This document shows, piece after piece, positions 44,267-44,401 of a stretch of DNA of 44,401 nucleotides. A model generated the notes under the pieces. It was given only the letters and a program-made list of their open reading frames with translations. It did no database searches and had not been told where the DNA came from. The translations under genes and the position numbers were made by a program. Origin of the DNA: Pelomyxa schiedti. Taxonomy: Eukaryota > Evosea > Pelobiontida > Pelomyxidae. The stretch covers positions 1 to 44,401 of the forward strand of contig JAHLWZ010000929.1 of the NCBI GenBank assembly GCA_020536535.1, given 5' to 3'. Positions within the stretch are counted from its first letter, which is position 1. Each line of letters starts with the position of its first letter.

Positions 44267-44401
44267 AGGCAAGGTGTCCTTGTCTTCTTTGTTTTCAATT
44301 TTTCAATTTTTTTTACCTGGAAATTATTCAGTGGACAAAGTTTGTAGAACCAATCCCACCTGGTTTTGCCCACTGAGTTTGTTTAGTAGTCCGGTTAAAA
44401 T

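Noticed and set aside
1-44401. CRISPR array, bacterial operon or prophage signatures
   Set aside because: No direct-repeat/spacer structure, no ribosome-binding-site pattern and no phage genes; the DNA is intron-rich nuclear DNA.

Overview
This is nuclear DNA of a unicellular eukaryote. The evidence is dense spliceosomal introns (mostly about 35-65 nt, usually GT-AG, many with a CTAAC/CTGAC-like branch site only a few bases from the 3' AG), standard stop codons, and eukaryote-only genes: TOR kinase with an FRB region, Sec61 beta, a RING-H2 ligase, a TBC RabGAP, a GATA factor and an SH2 protein. SH2, FRB and WH2-like modules together suggest an amorphean protist, such as an amoebozoan or a unicellular holozoan relative. 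I cannot place it further.

Layout, left to right. 1-842: 3' end of an unidentified gene. 843-1873: gap holding a tRNA-like/SINE-like sequence. 1874-2817: EXPERA/EBP-like membrane protein with altered catalytic residues. 2893-3930: intronless, G+C-rich AIG1/FAR-17a family hydrolase. 4197-5703 (minus): RING-H2 E3 ligase, divergent from Sec61 beta (5993-6519). 6855-16709: complete TOR kinase. 16984-21997: large PH-SH2-coiled coil-ubiquitin-like-polyproline-WH2-like scaffold. 22067-23713 (minus): NADH pyrophosphatase-type Nudix hydrolase. 23957-27978 (minus): HMG box joined to a P-loop ATPase resembling RHS/Crinkler proteins. 28127-30548 (minus): TBC RabGAP, divergent from a secreted GH27 alpha-galactosidase (30690-32515). 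32615-35837 (minus): SIRT6/7-type sirtuin running into a Kelch propeller. 36151-37121 (minus): GATA factor. 37735-38332: MITE-like element with inverted termini and a 5-bp duplication. 38614-39443 (minus): TM2 protein, divergent from a ZZ-finger carboxylic-acid-reductase-like enzyme (39592-44186).

The genes do not form an operon or pathway; this is compact eukaryotic housekeeping DNA with gaps of about 70-300 bp. The surprises are four multidomain proteins: HMG+P-loop ATPase, sirtuin+Kelch, ZZ+adenylation-carrier-reductase, and PH-SH2-UBL-WH2. The first was checked junction by junction and gives one uninterrupted frame over eight exons (1228 codons).

Exon models were built by hand from splice signals, frame continuity and remembered family motifs. 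Where I added exon lengths (EBP-like, RING, Nudix, HMG-ATPase, alpha-galactosidase, GATA, TM2) the totals are multiples of three. TOR, TBC, sirtuin-Kelch and the reductase are modelled in outline, with unresolved junctions named.
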